Below, one piece after another: positions 63,384 to 64,000 of a stretch of 64,000 nucleotides of DNA. Source of the stretch: Cryoendolithus antarcticus (Eukaryota > Ascomycota > Dothideomycetes > Cladosporiales > Cladosporiaceae); the NCBI GenBank assembly GCA_002077065.1, contig NAJO01000065.1, positions 62,001 to 126,000 on the forward strand, read 5' to 3'. The notes below the pieces were generated by a model. The model was not told where the DNA came from. It searched no databases and saw only the letters and a program-made list of their open reading frames with translations. A program made the position numbers and the translations under genes. The stretch's first letter is position 1. Every line of letters starts with the position of its first letter.

Positions 63384-64000
63384 CTCGAATCGTCACTCTA
63401 GTCGTTTCAACTTAGCCTCCGCTGTGTGTACTTGCCTCGCGAGTTTCGCTGTACTCAACGTGACTTCCTCGGTGATTCTACATCTGCCTGTTCCAATGCC
63501 GGGAAGGCAATTCAAGGCATTGTCGAAAGATTGAAGGATCCAACCATTCGGCACGAAATGCACCTTCATCTGCAATACGATGCTCGGCACTCTGCGATTC
63601 TGGGCGATTCTCGGTCTTGCTGAAAGTACATGAGCACCGGGCCGTGTTCGCGAAGGATCATCGAATATCGCACTTCTCTCCCTACATCTGCCAACCAATA
63701 GCATCCTCTGGCAGCCTGTTCTTGAGAAGATTACCATGCGATCAACTCCGCGACGCGTCTCCAAGGGGTTCAATCCCGTAATTGCACAACCCGAAATAGG
63801 AGGAAAAGCTTCACTACGGGCCAGCCCGTCTTTGAACGGCGCTGGCACAGACCTCACCTCTCCACTACAGGCACGCACAGGGTAGACAGCTGTCGCCGTT
63901 GACCAGAACAACGCCTCCCGCGTGGCACTAGGGATGATCTACTGCTACCCTGCCTGGCGGGAGGATGAACACGAGTCGCACTTGATGGAGACGAGATGAG
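63384..64000. other. 3' flank of NVJ2, no supported gene
   Basis: A 172-codon minus-strand frame (63393-63911) overlaps this whole region but shows no domain or coding-like motif. The window ends here, so part of a neighbouring gene cannot be excluded. Confidence 0.45.

Noticed and set aside
63393..63911. 172-codon minus-strand frame at the window's right end
   Set aside because: No recognisable family; lies in the NVJ2 3' flank; could only be judged with the adjoining sequence.
1..64000. CRISPR arrays, insertion sequences or transposase genes
   Set aside because: No regularly spaced repeats, terminal inverted repeats with a transposase, or reverse-transcriptase motifs were seen.

Overview
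This window is nuclear DNA of a filamentous ascomycete, most likely a dothideomycete. The evidence is dense genes on both strands, many introns of about 45-60 nt with GTRNGT donors, CTAAC/CTGAC-like branch sites and YAG acceptors, and fungal gene families (acuM/RDS2, ATG29, CSN2, RHO3, HET and NACHT proteins, small fungal BTB proteins). The class-level placement is inference. No plasmid, prokaryotic operon or CRISPR feature is present.

Layout. 0.2-6.8 kb: a secreted ferritin-like/Rds1-type protein (-), an Rgd1-type F-BAR RhoGAP (-) and a PNPOx-like flavoprotein (+). 7.2-11.9 kb: two tandem BTB genes and the gluconeogenesis activator acuM/RDS2 (all -). 13.6-18.5 kb: a cysteine-rich protein of unclear splicing, YAE1, a small acidic hypothetical protein and a SPOUT methyltransferase (all +). 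18.4-26.4 kb: a long gene-free stretch, then an AP-1-like bZIP (+), phosducin-like PLP2 (-) and a poly-Q otubain (-). 28.5-36.9 kb: CSN2 (-), splicing factor CWC25 (+), RHO3 (+), a tRNA-Pro (-) and an MCP2/ADCK1-type mitochondrial kinase-like protein (-). 37.5-40.2 kb: three tandem BTB copies, one intact and flanked by two decayed. 40.3-49.4 kb: an Asp/Glu racemase-like protein (-), a secreted lactonase-type propeller (-), a large disordered protein (+), an M20 amidohydrolase (-) and a Gemin2-like protein (-). 50.0-55.6 kb: a self/non-self-recognition type locus, with a broken helical-domain gene facing a multi-exon NACHT NTPase fused to a HET domain. 55.8-63.4 kb: ATG29 (-), the divergent ribosomal protein pair RPL21/RPS9, and the lipid-transfer protein NVJ2 (+).

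Most genes are single-copy housekeeping genes that do not act together. Two links stand out. Rgd1-type GAPs act on Rho3/Rho4 GTPases, and both RGD1 and RHO3 are here. RPL21 and RPS9 share one 339-bp intergenic region. The unusual parts are the NACHT-HET locus, which carries frame breaks and whose 3' end overlaps a duplicated piece of the ATG29 3' end, and the decaying BTB array. All splice sites were placed by eye. Exon sums were checked for reading frame, except in the genes flagged as uncertain.
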